NCBI GenBank assembly: GCA_004835665.1
Contig: RBKR01000014.1
Span: 1,302,001 to 1,366,000, forward strand
Source: Phoma sp. XZ068
Taxonomy: Eukaryota; Ascomycota; Dothideomycetes; Pleosporales; Didymellaceae
Direction of reading: 5' to 3'
Length of the DNA stretch: 64,000 nucleotides
The notes beneath the pieces are model-generated. The model had not been told where the DNA came from. It ran no database searches and worked only from the letters and a program-made list of their open reading frames with translations. Made by a program: the position numbers and the translations under genes. Of the stretch, positions 32,900-43,924 are shown piece after piece. Positions within the stretch are counted from its first letter, which is position 1. Each line of letters starts with the position of its first letter.

Positions 32900-33638
32900 C
32901 TTAGGGCGAGGGCAAATTTGTTGCTTGGGTCAAGTTTAGGGAGTGTGATAGAGGGCAGCGACTTCCCATTCACTTATCTTCAAGTCTACACGAGGTACAG
33001 CTTCCAGACTGTCAACATCCCGTAACAGGGTCACAAGCTATGACGTCTTGGGAGACATGTGGGGAATTCCGTTGCACCGGAAAGATGCCGACAGACGTCC
33101 TTCGGCACTGCGTGATGCCGGTCGTCAGAAAAGATTGATTGGCTGCGGCCCCGAATGAACCTGAGAGTGCTTCAGTTGGGATATACTACTGCTGGCATAA
33201 GAATGAGCCTTCACATTTCAATATTGCAGCAGAACGCGGGCCAGGCAGAGCTTCGACTTGCGTAGAAAGGAACCAGAGCACCGTCTCACAGTAGTTTAGA
33301 GCTGTCCCATCATTTCTTTCAATGGCGAGGCCTCTATTCAGTGAGATTTTGCCTACTCGTAGTGAAAAGAGCTACCTAGTGAAAGTGTTGTACTTCTTGC
33401 CATTCGGTCTGCAATTCTGACAAGCAGTGTCGTTACTCACTGCAAGAGGCTCGATAACTCGGTAATAGAGATCTTAGGCGCGTGAGCACCTTGGGTTACA
33501 GCACCGGCATCTTCTCGAGTGCTTCCTGGACGTAGCAGGGTTCTAAGAGCTACTCGTGCTTGTCTCTTGAAGGGCATGCGGGGTTCGGGCCGGTCTCACT
33601 GGCCCTACCGGTTAAGGAAGGATCAACATCGTAGCTGC
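32900..33638. other. Divergent intergenic region
   Basis: About 740 bases between the outward-reading cyclase and the lactonase-like gene. It would hold both promoters. No ORF with support. Confidence 0.45.
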
Positions 33639-33645
33639 TATAAAG
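33639..33645 (+). promoter_or_regulatory. TATA box of the SMP-30-like gene
   Basis: TATAAAG lies 64 bases before ATG 33703 and only 34 before the in-frame ATG 33673. The spacing favours 33703 as the start, because transcription should begin after 33673. Confidence 0.5.
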
Positions 33646-33702
33646 TAAGGGGCGTAAGTAATGCTCTGACTGATGGTCAAAATGCCATTCAACTCTAGAA
33701 CT

Positions 33703-34971
33703 ATGAAAACTATCACATTTTGGGCCTTCCTATATTTTTCTGCCTTCACCAGCCAAGGGTTTGCAGCCCCTGCTATAGACGAAACTGGGCGCAAAGGTGC
33801 AGCATCTTCGTCGCTCGAAAACTCGGTAGTGGAGATATCACCCAGGCTGCGCAATGTCTTCCCTGCTGGAAACTTCAACCGCAATGTCTCGGTCCCTTGG
33901 TGGACAACTGAAATTCTTTCCAAAGACGATCACAGCGACCCGGAATCTGTCTTTACTCTGCTCAAGAATGCACGATTCATTGTGTTCAATGCAAATTTCT
34001 ACGATGTGCTTGGAATAGAGACCCACAAGCGGGACAAGAATATTCAAAAGATCTTTGAGTTTCCACCCGGTCCAGCTTTCTCCACTCGCAACGTCCATGA
34101 TGGGACAGTATATTCGCCAGAGTGCAATTGCATTTTCTTCGCCGAATTGCACCCTCCAAAGCCTGGATTCTCTACGGATGCTATGCCCTGGATTTGGCGG
34201 GTGAACTTAAACTCTTCTGTACCTGAAGTTGAGAGAATCTTCCCGCAACCGCAACTGACGGTTGGCAACGGCGCTTTTTATCACAATGGCAGCATTTACT
34301 GGGTGCAAGAGGGAAACTTTACTGTGCCTGGTGGAGTGGTTCGGATGGACCCATTAACGCTCAGGACGGAAGTTGTATTGAACAATTTCTTGGGACATCG
34401 TTTCAACTCGCCAAATGATATCGTCGTCACTAAAGGTGGCGTTGCGTATTTCACGGACGGCTATTATGGATTTGACAATTTCAACGACACACTCAGGCCA
34501 GAGCTCGCAAATGGTGTCTGGCGATGGGACTTAAATTCGGGCGATGTCCGACAGGTCGCGGGTGCTGGAACCGGTCTTTGGCTGAACCCTAACGGTCTTG
34601 CACTGGCACCGGATGAAAAGTACTTGTACGTTACAGCCCGTGGGAAAACATCTGCAGACGCCGATGGTCAGCGAACGATATATCGATTTGAGGTTGCTTC
34701 CTCAAGCTCGAACAGTTTACCTTTGCAGAATGTGGAAATATTTGCGTACGCTGACACAGGGTTTCCAGACGGCATCAAGGTGGACCAGGACGGGCGGGTC
34801 TACGGTGGCGTAACTGGCGGCGTCGATGTTTGGAACCAGAACGGCGAGTTACTGGGTAAAATTGTACTGGAGGAAGATGTTGCCGTCAACATGCAGTGGG
34901 TGGGAAATTGGCTATACATTGTTGGACGTTCGTTCTTGTATAGAGTCCAATTAGCGGTCCAAGGAGCATGA
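33703..34971 (+). CDS. Secreted SMP-30/gluconolactonase-like beta-propeller
   Basis: Six-bladed propeller hydrolase related to gluconolactonase and lactonohydrolase, expected to open a lactone ring outside the cell, Ca-dependent. The single exon gives 422 residues from ATG 33703, where MKTITFWAFLYFSAFTSQGFAA forms a signal peptide; ATGs at 33673 and 33682 in the same frame would add ten polar residues. The metal/active-site signature FNSPNDIVVTKGGVAYFTDG is at about 240-260. Other propeller motifs are WLNPNGLALAPDEKYLYVT and GFPDGIKVDQDGRVYGG. There are several N-glycosylation sites (NVS, NSS, NGS, NFT, NDT). It lies next to the Zn2Cys6 regulator (tail-to-tail) and the cyclase (head-to-head), consistent with shared catabolism of a lactone-forming acid. 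Confidence 0.88.
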   Translation: MKTITFWAFLYFSAFTSQGFAAPAIDETGRKGAASSSLENSVVEISPRLRNVFPAGNFNRNVSVPWWTTEILSKDDHSDPESVFTLLKNARFIVFNANFYDVLGIETHKRDKNIQKIFEFPPGPAFSTRNVHDGTVYSPECNCIFFAELHPPKPGFSTDAMPWIWRVNLNSSVPEVERIFPQPQLTVGNGAFYHNGSIYWVQEGNFTVPGGVVRMDPLTLRTEVVLNNFLGHRFNSPNDIVVTKGGVAYFTDGYYGFDNFNDTLRPELANGVWRWDLNSGDVRQVAGAGTGLWLNPNGLALAPDEKYLYVTARGKTSADADGQRTIYRFEVASSSSNSLPLQNVEIFAYADTGFPDGIKVDQDGRVYGGVTGGVDVWNQNGELLGKIVLEEDVAVNMQWVGNWLYIVGRSFLYRVQLAVQGA

Positions 34972-35067
34972 GTATTTAAAGTTGATCTGATTGTAGTTCG
35001 AGATTGATTGTAGCTGACGTGGAACGTCCATTATTGGTTTTGGAGACTTTAAATACGAGTGAAACAT

Positions 35068-37536
35068 TCAACTGCAACCCATCCAGTCTCCTGTGGTGAA
35101 CCAATCTGTTGAGGTCCAGGGGAAGACACTAGGGTGGAAACCAGCCCCGGTGTCTATACCGCCGATGCCAAAGTAAGGCTCCTGAGTAAGTTGAAGATCG
35201 TCTCCGTACGTCGCATGGATCGTGTTGTCTACAGATCTGTTCGTGATACCCATATTTTGGTCGTCAGGAAGATGAGAGCGATCGGCATACGGGATTGCTC
35301 CTTCGTGATATATCTCTGATTGAGTTTGCGGTAGTTTCTCCGCAGAGGCCGCTATCAGCCCTGATCCCATCGAACTCCTTCCAATTGGCTTTCCCATCAT
35401 TAATTGCTTCCGAATCGTATCTAAACTCCCTGAAATGCCGGGCGTGTGTTTCGTCTCATGCTGCAAGATGCGCATAGCCGAGCTAAGTGTTTTGGCGGCT
35501 TCAGTAGCCAGTTTGCCGTCCGAATGTCTCATTATGAACGCTTGCGCCGTTGCCGCGGTGAAGACACAATAGCTGACCTGATAGGTCATCAGACGGTAGG
35601 GAAATGTGCGCTCGTACAACGCCAAGATAGCAAGTATCTTCTTGGATTCTGAAGAACAAACCTGCATTGCATGGGAAGACTGCTCCGGTTTGCCGGATGC
35701 AAGGCTTGGACGATAGAGAAGCAGGGTTACGGCGCGGAAGAGAACACTAGAAGAAGTCAGTACTGCGCCTCGGCGAATTCAAATGGGCAGAATTCTCACT
35801 TGAGAGACACTATATGCGGCGGTGGGCTCTGGGTCAACTGCGAAGTCTCATCGACTCGTAATTGAACTGGTAGATTGGAATACCATTCTTTGAGCCTTAG
35901 CTCGAGCCTGCTCGTCTCTTCAGCAAAAGCCGCTTCGCTGGACACACTGAAGAACAAAGACATCATGTCTGTAGTGATCTGTGCTGTTTTAAACACCACG
36001 CATCCGTGTCAAGAGTGGGCACTCACTCTGTGTAGTCGAGTATGGGCGCAGAAAGTCGTGGTGTTATACGAGAACTGGGGAATATAATGTGCAGCCATTT
36101 CTGGTGCATACACTGGTGCCCACTCGTCGCGATCATCAAAACAATCCACTGAAGCCGGTATTAGGTATATCACCGGAGAGAGTAAGAAATGTGTAACTCA
36201 CAAATGTCGCTTGGTGAGTATGGCTGCTGTGTTAGGGTTGGAGGGCGCCCTAGAGCAAGACACATCGTCTTGTCCCATATATACGCCGAATTATACAACC
36301 TTTTCCGAGCTTCTAGTTCTACCGGGGTGCATCGCTCCAGCTCCATCAGCTTAGAATCCGGGATTCGTAAGTGAAGACCTATGTCTTCGAGCATCTTAAT
36401 TGCCTGGCCAGGTGGAGAAATCAGGACGTGCTCCTTTGAAGACTGCAAAAGACCTTACTTACCATGCCAGTGTACAGCCAGCCCTCAGAATTTTTACCCA
36501 TGGCGCATTGACGGCCTCCCAAGATGAGAAGACCTTGGATTGTTGAAGTACGGGGCTTCGAAGCAGACATTTCTGCGAGAAGAAGGTCTTTCGCACGGTT
36601 CAAAAATTGTTCGCCCTTTTCTACTCCATTAAAACTGCCGTCATGTTCAGCAAGATGCCTCGCTGAGAGCGACAAAATTGACAGCAGGAGGAAGTCAGAA
36701 TAGTGTTGCCCGCCGAACGCCATATCAATCAGAAAGACTGGGTAGCAGTCAATATCAAGTTATTCAAGCCTTCAGTGATTTTTAGCCAGTTCTTACTTAC
36801 GTGGACGGTAGACACAGTTATGAAGAGGTTGGAGCCAAGTCCAATAGATGTCAAGCAGTCGCAAGCACATATCGTTGTTAAGACCTAGTCTGTCGAAGTG
36901 CATGCCATAATGCATCGAGGCAATGCAGCCATTGTTTAGGAGGCTGTATTGAGACTGCAGGGCTTCTATATGTGAAGCTCGCTGTGCGCCATTGGTGAGA
37001 CCAAGAGTGTCAGTGGCCGCGCATCGTGATGGCTCCGCTTCGACGGCATCCTCGTCCAGCGGCCCAACGTGAAAGCGGCTGGTGGGCCCATTGTAGACAA
37101 CCGCGCCATTGTCACCACGATCAACATGGAAACGAAGGTTTGTTTGAATCTGTCTTGCATCCCCCACAGTGAGTGAATCCTCATTTACTGGCGATAAGCT
37201 GCTGTCGTTACCGTGTAGACGGTCAAATGTAGTGGATCTAGCCGTCGGACTTGGGTCGAGCGCCTGAATATGTGCACGGACTTCAGATTCTCGAAGCGCT
37301 TGCTCCAATCGCTGAATATGATCGGCAGCACGCTGAAGCTGCTTTTCGGCTACTGGCGCTGACCAGGTGCACACCACTCCAGCTTTCTGACATGCACCAC
37401 ACACCGGCTGCTCTCCACTACACTTGGATTTGCGAGTCTTGCAATTGAGGCAAGCAAAACCATAACGCCGAACATTTTTGCCTCGTGGTCGGCCCGGCCG
37501 TGTCGTTTCAGCAACAGGATCAGCAGATTGTTCCAT
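35068..37536 (-). CDS. Zn2Cys6 transcription factor (fungal_trans)
   Basis: Binuclear zinc-cluster regulator. Six exons join in phase to 730 residues: 37536-36801, 36737-36463, 36403-36202, 36148-36027, 35978-35800 and 35746-35068. The zinc cluster is at residues 29-56 (C29, C32, C39, C46, C49, C56), with a preceding basic RPRGKNVRR. A short coiled-coil dimerisation segment follows (QRAADHIQRLEQALRESE). The fungal_trans region runs from about residue 200, with HNCVYRP, LLLSILSLSARHL, YTGMAIKMLEDIGLHLR, ARKRLYNSAYIWDK and LALGRPP. The C terminus is Gln/Thr/Trp-rich and may activate transcription. It lies inside the putative catabolic cluster, on the same strand as the AtuA-CoA-transferase gene, and is the natural candidate for its pathway regulator. 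Confidence 0.93.
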
Positions 37537-38321
37537 CTCTTGTCCAGCAACAACCCATCGGGCTTTTCGTATGCGTGAGTGCCTTTAGCGTTAGCAATGT
37601 GACTGTGTGGTTTGAGTCCGGACCCACTAAAAGTCTCCGACGTGAAAGGAAGTGGTGTGGAGCGATATTCTCGAGCAGTTCGGGATGTCGATGGAATGAA
37701 ACGGTATTTGACCCGACAAGGAGCTTGGCATTTCCCCGCAAAGAAACGCTGGAAAACATCGCGCTAGGCATCTCCCCGGTGCGGACGGCAACAAGCTCAT
37801 CGCTTTGGGCGTCGGTCCGGTTGAAGCTTGGGTTTATACATGTGAATGATTGCCGTTGCTCGCCGAAGCCTGCCTTTTCGTCTTCCAGGTTGAGACGGGA
37901 CGGATATTTCAACACCGCATGAGCAAGACAGAAGAAATCTTGATGACGTAATACTGCCAGCCCCCGACTGTTGCCGACCAACGCAGTAAATGAAGAGTAC
38001 AAAGACATCACTACCTAGGTATCCTCATCTCGTGAATAGAGTGCTAAGAATCTCAAGCAGCAAACGAACGACCAATGAAGCTGATGCAGTCCACCCTAAT
38101 TTCTCGACGCTCCGGTGACCCGCGAATAGGTAGGTACTAAGCACTCCCAAGGTGACCTTGTTCAGAGTACATCTAACCAGGCAATCGAATATTGGCCACC
38201 TCAGCACCAAGTTCGTCAGATGGCATACCGTAGTGATCGAAATTGCATGAGCGAAGATTCTTCAATAACCAATTTCATTGAAACTGCTGTTGAATGTGTT
38301 CTATCTGTATAGAATTGCGCG
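37537..38321. other. Promoter region of the Zn2Cys6 gene
   Basis: About 785 bases. A minus-strand open frame of 163 codons (38011-37520) overlaps the regulator's start and has no recognisable domain. I treat it as chance. Nothing else was seen. Confidence 0.45.
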
Positions 38322-41300
38322 TCATAGCCATCTTGCCTCATCACTACCCAGCTCCTTTGGCATAATGTCCCATCCAACATCACAGCTCTGAACACGAGCG
38401 CTATGTTCCACCGCTTCTAAAGTGCCAAATCCACTATCCCTCTTCTCAAGGAACTCCTCCACGTCCTCGCTACACTCATAGTCTCTACTTGCAAAGCCAG
38501 TCTTCCCAGGGTATTGTCCAAGGCTGCGCAGATACTTCATACATCCTGCCAGAGACACGTCCACACGCCATGTACCACCTTCACTTGTACGCCGACATAA
38601 AGCACCCATGATCCCTGCTGCAAGTAAATATCCACCAGCATGATCCAGCGCTTGGCACGGTGTTGGTCTTGCAGGTTCTCCATTACCATAGTGTTCCGCT
38701 TCAGAGACATTCATACCACTACAGGTCTGCACAAGCGAGTCGAAGCCTCGACGCCCGCTCCATGGTCCATTTGGACCGAAGGCCGACATATTGGCATAGA
38801 TGATCCCTGGTCTGATCTTGGCCACAGCTTCGACAGATAACCCACGTCTGGCTATGGCGTCAGGGCAAAATCCTTGAATAAACACATCTGCTGTGGCAAT
38901 GAGCGACTTTAACTTGGCGAAGTCGGTTGGCTGGTCAATATCTAGCTGGATAGTTCGCTTTCCCCGACCAAAGTCTCGATCCATGGTAGGGAGGTCGGGA
39001 AGGTTGGGTGAAGTCACCCATAACACATCGGCACCATGGGCTGCTAGAGTCTTGCCTGCAAGTGGTGCTGCAATAACACGACTCATCTCTACGACGCGTA
39101 GACCCCGAAGGCATTTGTCATTTCCAGGCGAAAGGTGGACCGGAAGGCCGGAAGGACCTGGAGCTATGGATGTCAGACGGATGGGGAAGTTGTTGATGGC
39201 TTTAGATTGCGGTAAGCGATCCCATTGCTCATAAGAGCGCAAGGCATAGGTTGCTAGACGACTGTCAACAACGCTAACAGTTTCTAGGTCAATCGCCGCC
39301 CATTTGGACGTCTGTTCACTGACATCGATCCGTGATGCAGTTAGTGGTAAACCAAGAAGTTCCAGCGATCCGTCTCGATGATTCGAAAAAGAATCGTGGA
39401 TGCGAACGAAGCCATCTGAAGTTTGGTGTAGGCCACCAATCGGGCCCCACGGATTTGGCGCTGGTTTGCCATTGAGGCGGTAGAGTCTTTCTGATTTGAA
39501 CTCAACCACGGCATGTCGAAGTGGTACCTCAACCGAAGGAATTGCGGTATTATTGCGAAGAGCGTGGATTTGAGCTGCAGTAAGTGCTGATACTGCGATA
39601 CTACCTTGAGCGAGACGCCCTAATTTGAATGAAGATGGCAGCATTGGCGCTTCGCTTTCATCACCTGGCAAGGACAGGGACTTTAGACTGTCCTCAGGTA
39701 ATCCCATGCCGAGCCAAAGCTCTCGGACTATGCTCGCGGCTTTGTGTTGCGTACGGTCGATGCTGCGAGCAGGGAGGCATGCGGGTACCCCATTTGAGAC
39801 CTGAGCCTCAACCTGAGCCTCAACCTTCTGCGTCCTTTGCCCGTTCACAAAGGCAGGCGTATTCCGCCTTTCCTCGATTTTAAGGTTTGAATGAAACTCA
39901 GCGTGCTTTTCAGCTGAGGTACGCTGCATTTTTGCAGGCGGCACCTCAAGATCAAGTAACGGCGCATGCTGTTGGGTGCCGAGAGTGTCGCGTTCGCCGA
40001 CACTCCCTTGCGCCCATGGCCGCTTTATTGTACACTTCCAGGCTAATGCGGGCGCGAAGTACATGTTTGTGATGATATGCTCATCGATAACGCCGTATAA
40101 TGCCCGAATGGTAGCATTGGTCAAGATATCTGCATCCTTCACACGTTCGAATGCGGTTCGGCTGTCGAACATGACGTCCAGCGTCAATTCGAATGGACCT
40201 GAATTTTTTGATCGGATGATTCTTGCAACATCCATCAACTTCGCGGCCTCTTGAGGAATATCTTTGTAGGTGATATCAAGCAATCTGCCGTTGTGTATTG
40301 CGTCAAAGCTATGATCGCTTAAAACAGGCAGAGCAGTCGGGCTCCTGGATGACGTAACGCTATGGAATTGAATAGGAAACAAGGAGACGGCTTCACCAGG
40401 CTGTAGATCAACTAGGTGATAGAGGCTGAATCGGAACACAGCACCGGCTTCTTGTTCGTGTGGAGAAAGCGGGCTCGCAAAGTTGCCACTAGTGGCCATC
40501 TGACCAGGGTACGCGAAATGGAGAATGGAAGCTCTTGCATTATTTGCAATCGTGTGAGACAGCTCTTGTGTTGGTGCGACCACCTCGCCTAATATGGCAA
40601 TCTCATGCGGTGTGGCTCGGTGAGGCTCGAGCGGACCCATAACTCCATTTTTACCATACACATGGTAAATAAGCCGCAGGTTGTCTGACTGATCAAGGTC
40701 TGGGAAAAGGTTCTGCGTATACTTGCGAACCCTCTCGAGGAAATCATCAATCTGTGAAATCAGAATCGGATCGCGAATGCCTCCAATGAAGATGGTTCTG
40801 AAACCCAGGAAGGTGACGCCTTCCAGTTTGACCTGGTACGGTTTGGTGATGAATGCGGCACCAGAGACTCTACACGTTTTTGCCGAAATCTGTTCATACT
40901 GTGCGTGCTCAAGATTTAAAACACCACCTGGTCCGGGAAGGAGATCTGGTCTTGTCTTCTCGTACAGAGTATGTGATGCTACTGACAGAGGTGTGCATCG
41001 TTCCTCGGGTCCAAGCGGAGTCAGGTCGAAGGAGTTATGTCGCATGGTTGCTATCATCGAGCGGCCTTTAGGAACAGCGCAGATGCCTCCGCACTCCATT
41101 ATCTTTCCCATGTGCCATGCCACACCATCGCGAACACCTCGTGAAAGGCAAAAAGCTGCAAATGGCGCAGGATCGTATGATCGGCCACCGAGAATGATAT
41201 CAGGGTCATGTTTTAGGGCTTCGAGGTAGCTTGAACGGTTAGCAGAGATAGATGTTTTCGTATGGAGAAGACTTACGGTTCGGCTCCCATCTGACTGACA

Positions 41301-41794
41301 ATGTCGACAGCGCCATCGACAACCGCCGGTGTAAGAGGCTCCACCGGGCCGCAAGGATGTACTTTTCCATTCTCGATCCGACTCTTGATTAAATCGCGAT
41401 TCATCCCCGCTTCTATCGTCGCAATCTTGAACTCGTAGCCCTTTTCTTGAGCGATTGTGGTGACAAGATCAAGTATCTCGGCAACATGCTTATTGCTGCC
41501 GTCTCCGCCAACAGACCCAATAAGCACTTTCACTCCATAGTGGAAACATGCTGCGAGTATCGGCTCCAGATCGCGGATATATGATCCTCGACCGCAGGTC
41601 ATCTTGTTCATTCCGAGTTTGTAGGGACCACCATCGGTCGAGCCGCTATCAACAATAATGGCGGCAGGGCGGTATTGTTTGACTCCATACCAAACCTGGT
41701 CCGCATTGTAGCCATAGCCAAGCATGGCATTTGGCGTTAGGATATTGAACTCTTCTTCGGACATATTTGTGTTGAGGTCGATACATGTAGACAC
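38322..41794 (-). CDS. AtuA-like + DUF4387-like + CoA-transferase III fusion protein
   Basis: Exons 41794-41277 and 41229-38322 (47-nt intron) give 1141 residues. Residues 1 to about 500 are an acyclic-terpene-utilisation AtuA-like domain (DUF1446): ILTPNAMLGYGY, IGSVGGDGSNKHVAEILDLV, then MGAEPYLEALKHDPD across the junction and IILGGRSYDPAPFAAF. Residues about 505-605 match the small DUF4387 domain (DEHIITNMYFAPALAWKC, GERDTLGTQQHAPLL). After a Gln/Glu-rich linker, residues about 665-1130 form a family III (CaiB/BaiF) CoA-transferase: GRLAQGSIAVSALTAAQ, LRVVEMSRVIAAPLAGKTLA, GRGKRTIQLDI, DVFIQGFCPDAIARRG. The DUF1446-DUF4387 pairing is known. The reading frame through the linker into the CoA-transferase is uninterrupted. 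It should activate a carboxylic acid as a CoA thioester and process it further. The substrate is unknown. Confidence 0.9.
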
Positions 41795-42273
41795 ATGTAG
41801 GAAAGAAATGGCGCGTCAAGACATTGAGTATATATACGCAATACCGTGTGCGCTTCTGAGATCATGCATTCAGTTACTGATGGTCAAGTGGCTGACGACA
41901 AGCGAGCTAACGTAACTTAGGGATGATAAGCTTCGGCATCTTTCCAGTGGCGTTTTCTGCACTTGTCAAATCAGAAATTGTTTTTGTCTTCTCCTGCATA
42001 CCGTCATCCCGAAAGTCGCTGACTAATTTCGGCATTCCTCCAGATCCCTGGCTCGGCTACTGTAGCGCCGGAAACTTACCGTTAGTGTTTCTGCTTGTGA
42101 AGCTGATCCGGGGAAAAACCACTGCACCCGCATGCTAGACGATGGGGTCCCCGCCGTTTGCCCATGGGGTACGAAACCTAGATGAACACGTTGGCGATCT
42201 ATAAAATCCTTCATCACCCATCTTGTCATAAATCCAACCCGCCAATCCCTACCCAAGACCATCCATTCACACG
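41795..42273. promoter_or_regulatory. Divergent promoter of the fusion gene and the MFS permease
   Basis: A 479-base region. TATATATA at 41828-41835 lies about 35 bases before the fusion gene's ATG on the minus strand. TATAAAA at 42200-42206 lies 68 bases before the permease ATG on the plus strand. The head-to-head arrangement suggests co-regulation. CGG triplets suitable for Zn2Cys6 binding occur (for example TCCGGGG near 42107) but no clear inverted CGG pair was identified by eye. Confidence 0.55.
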
Positions 42274-43924
42274 ATGCCTCGTCAGAACCACCTTGAGAAG
42301 TCTAATGAGTCTCGGATTGAGGACCAGACTATGCCACCAGCAAACGACGAAACAGTGTCCGTAGAAAAGGGCCATGGCCCAGCTGAGGTGATGTGGACAC
42401 CTGAAGAAGAAATCTCCGCGTTGAGGAGACTCGACTGGAACCTGATCCCCCTGTTAGTACTTCAGACACCACCTTAGATACCGTCTAACAAAGCTAGTCT
42501 CGGAGCGCTATATCTTGTATCCTATATTGACCGTGGTAATGTTGGTAATGCCTACACTGCTGGCATGGGCAAGGACTGGGGTATCACCTCCGACCAGTAC
42601 TCCTGGATTGTTACGGTTCTATACATCGGGTACATTAGCTTTCATTGGGTATGTCTACGAGAATGAATTTTGACATCAGATGGGACCAACTGACTCTGTT
42701 TCGCAGTTAATTTTGGTCTGGACCTTCGTACCTTTGCCGCTCTGGACCGCCTGTATGGCGCTTGGCTGGGGATCGATGAGCATGATACAAGCTGCAACGA
42801 CGAACTTTACCGGTGTCATGATACTCCGATTTCTTATCGGTGCCTTCGAGGCCGGTTATGTCCCCGCAGTTGCCCTGTACATGACATTCTTCTACCATCG
42901 TTCAGAAATGGGTTTACGTTATGGGCTCTTTATCGCATTCTCCCCCATGGCAAGCTGTTTCGCTTCAGCGTTGGCCTACGGCATCGTACACGCCAAAACC
43001 TCTGTTAAAACCTGGCAGCTTTTATTTTTGATCGGTAAGTCTTCCAGGTTCATATGTATCCGTTCGAAGTTACTGACTGGCTGTGCAGAGGGAGCACCTA
43101 CCATCCTCCTTGCCGTAGTCGCCTACTTCTACCTTCCCGCCTCGCCATCGCAATGTCGCTTTCTTAGCTGCCGGGACAACCAGATCATTAGTGCCCGCGC
43201 TCTCAAGGGCCGTGGCGAGAGGCGAGACGGGAAATTGAATTTCAAGCAGGTCTTTGCCGCCTTTTACGACTACAAGAATTACCTTCAAGCCATGATTATA
43301 TTCTGTTTGAATACGGCATTTGGCTCGCTACCTGCCTACCTTCCTACTATTCTTACAGCGATGGGATATACATCGGTGAATGCGCAAGGCCTATCAGCCT
43401 GTCCTTACCTGACTGCATACATCATCTGCATCACTGCCAGTTTTCTTTCTGACAAATTCAGGATGCGCGGCCCATTCGTCATATTCTTCTGCTGCGCCGG
43501 TGGCATTGGCTACATCCTTCTTGCGACCATTCACACGACCGGCGTCCGTTACTTCGCCACGTTTCTAGTATGCGCCGGAGTTTTCCCAGCTGTAGCTCTA
43601 ACCTTTACCTGGGTCACAGACAACCAGGGCTCGGCGTCAAAGCGTGGTGCTGGTCTTGCAATTTTCGGGATGGTAGGCCAGTGCGGACCTATTTTGGGAG
43701 CTCGCCTATTCCCCAAGACCGACGGCCCGTGGTATGCTAAGGGAATGTGGGTTTGCGCAGGAATTCTATTCGGGGCTGCGATCATCGCTGCTGTTCTTAG
43801 TTTTAGTTTGAGGATCCAGAACAAGAGGCGCGACAGGAAGTTTGGAAAGAGCGATTTGGATTTTGTTCCGACTGAGGTGCATGACCTGGGTGATGCACAC
43901 CCAATGTACCGCTACATCCTTTAG
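42274..43924 (+). CDS. MFS permease, anion:cation symporter (allantoate/tartrate/nicotinate type)
   Basis: Membrane importer of an organic anion. Exons 42274-42452, 42498-42648, 42707-43034 and 43089-43924 (introns 45, 58 and 54 nt, phases match) give 497 residues with about 12 helices. The family hallmark is LYLVSYIDRGNVGNAYTAGM in helix 1, equivalent to the FLDRSNIGNA motif of Dal5/Tna1-like permeases. Also present are MILRFLIGAFEAGYVPA in helix 4, YHRSEMGLRYGLFI, and WVTDNQGSASKRG before helix 11. The N-terminal 55 residues are acidic and cytosolic. It shares a promoter with the AtuA-CoA-transferase fusion, so it probably imports that enzyme's substrate or a precursor. Confidence 0.92.

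Noticed and set aside
37520..38011. 163-codon minus-strand open frame upstream of the Zn2Cys6 gene
   Set aside because: Overlaps the regulator's first codons in another frame and has no recognisable protein pattern.
31679..43924. Secondary-metabolite biosynthetic cluster
   Set aside because: No PKS, NRPS, terpene synthase or P450 is present; the gene set fits catabolism better.
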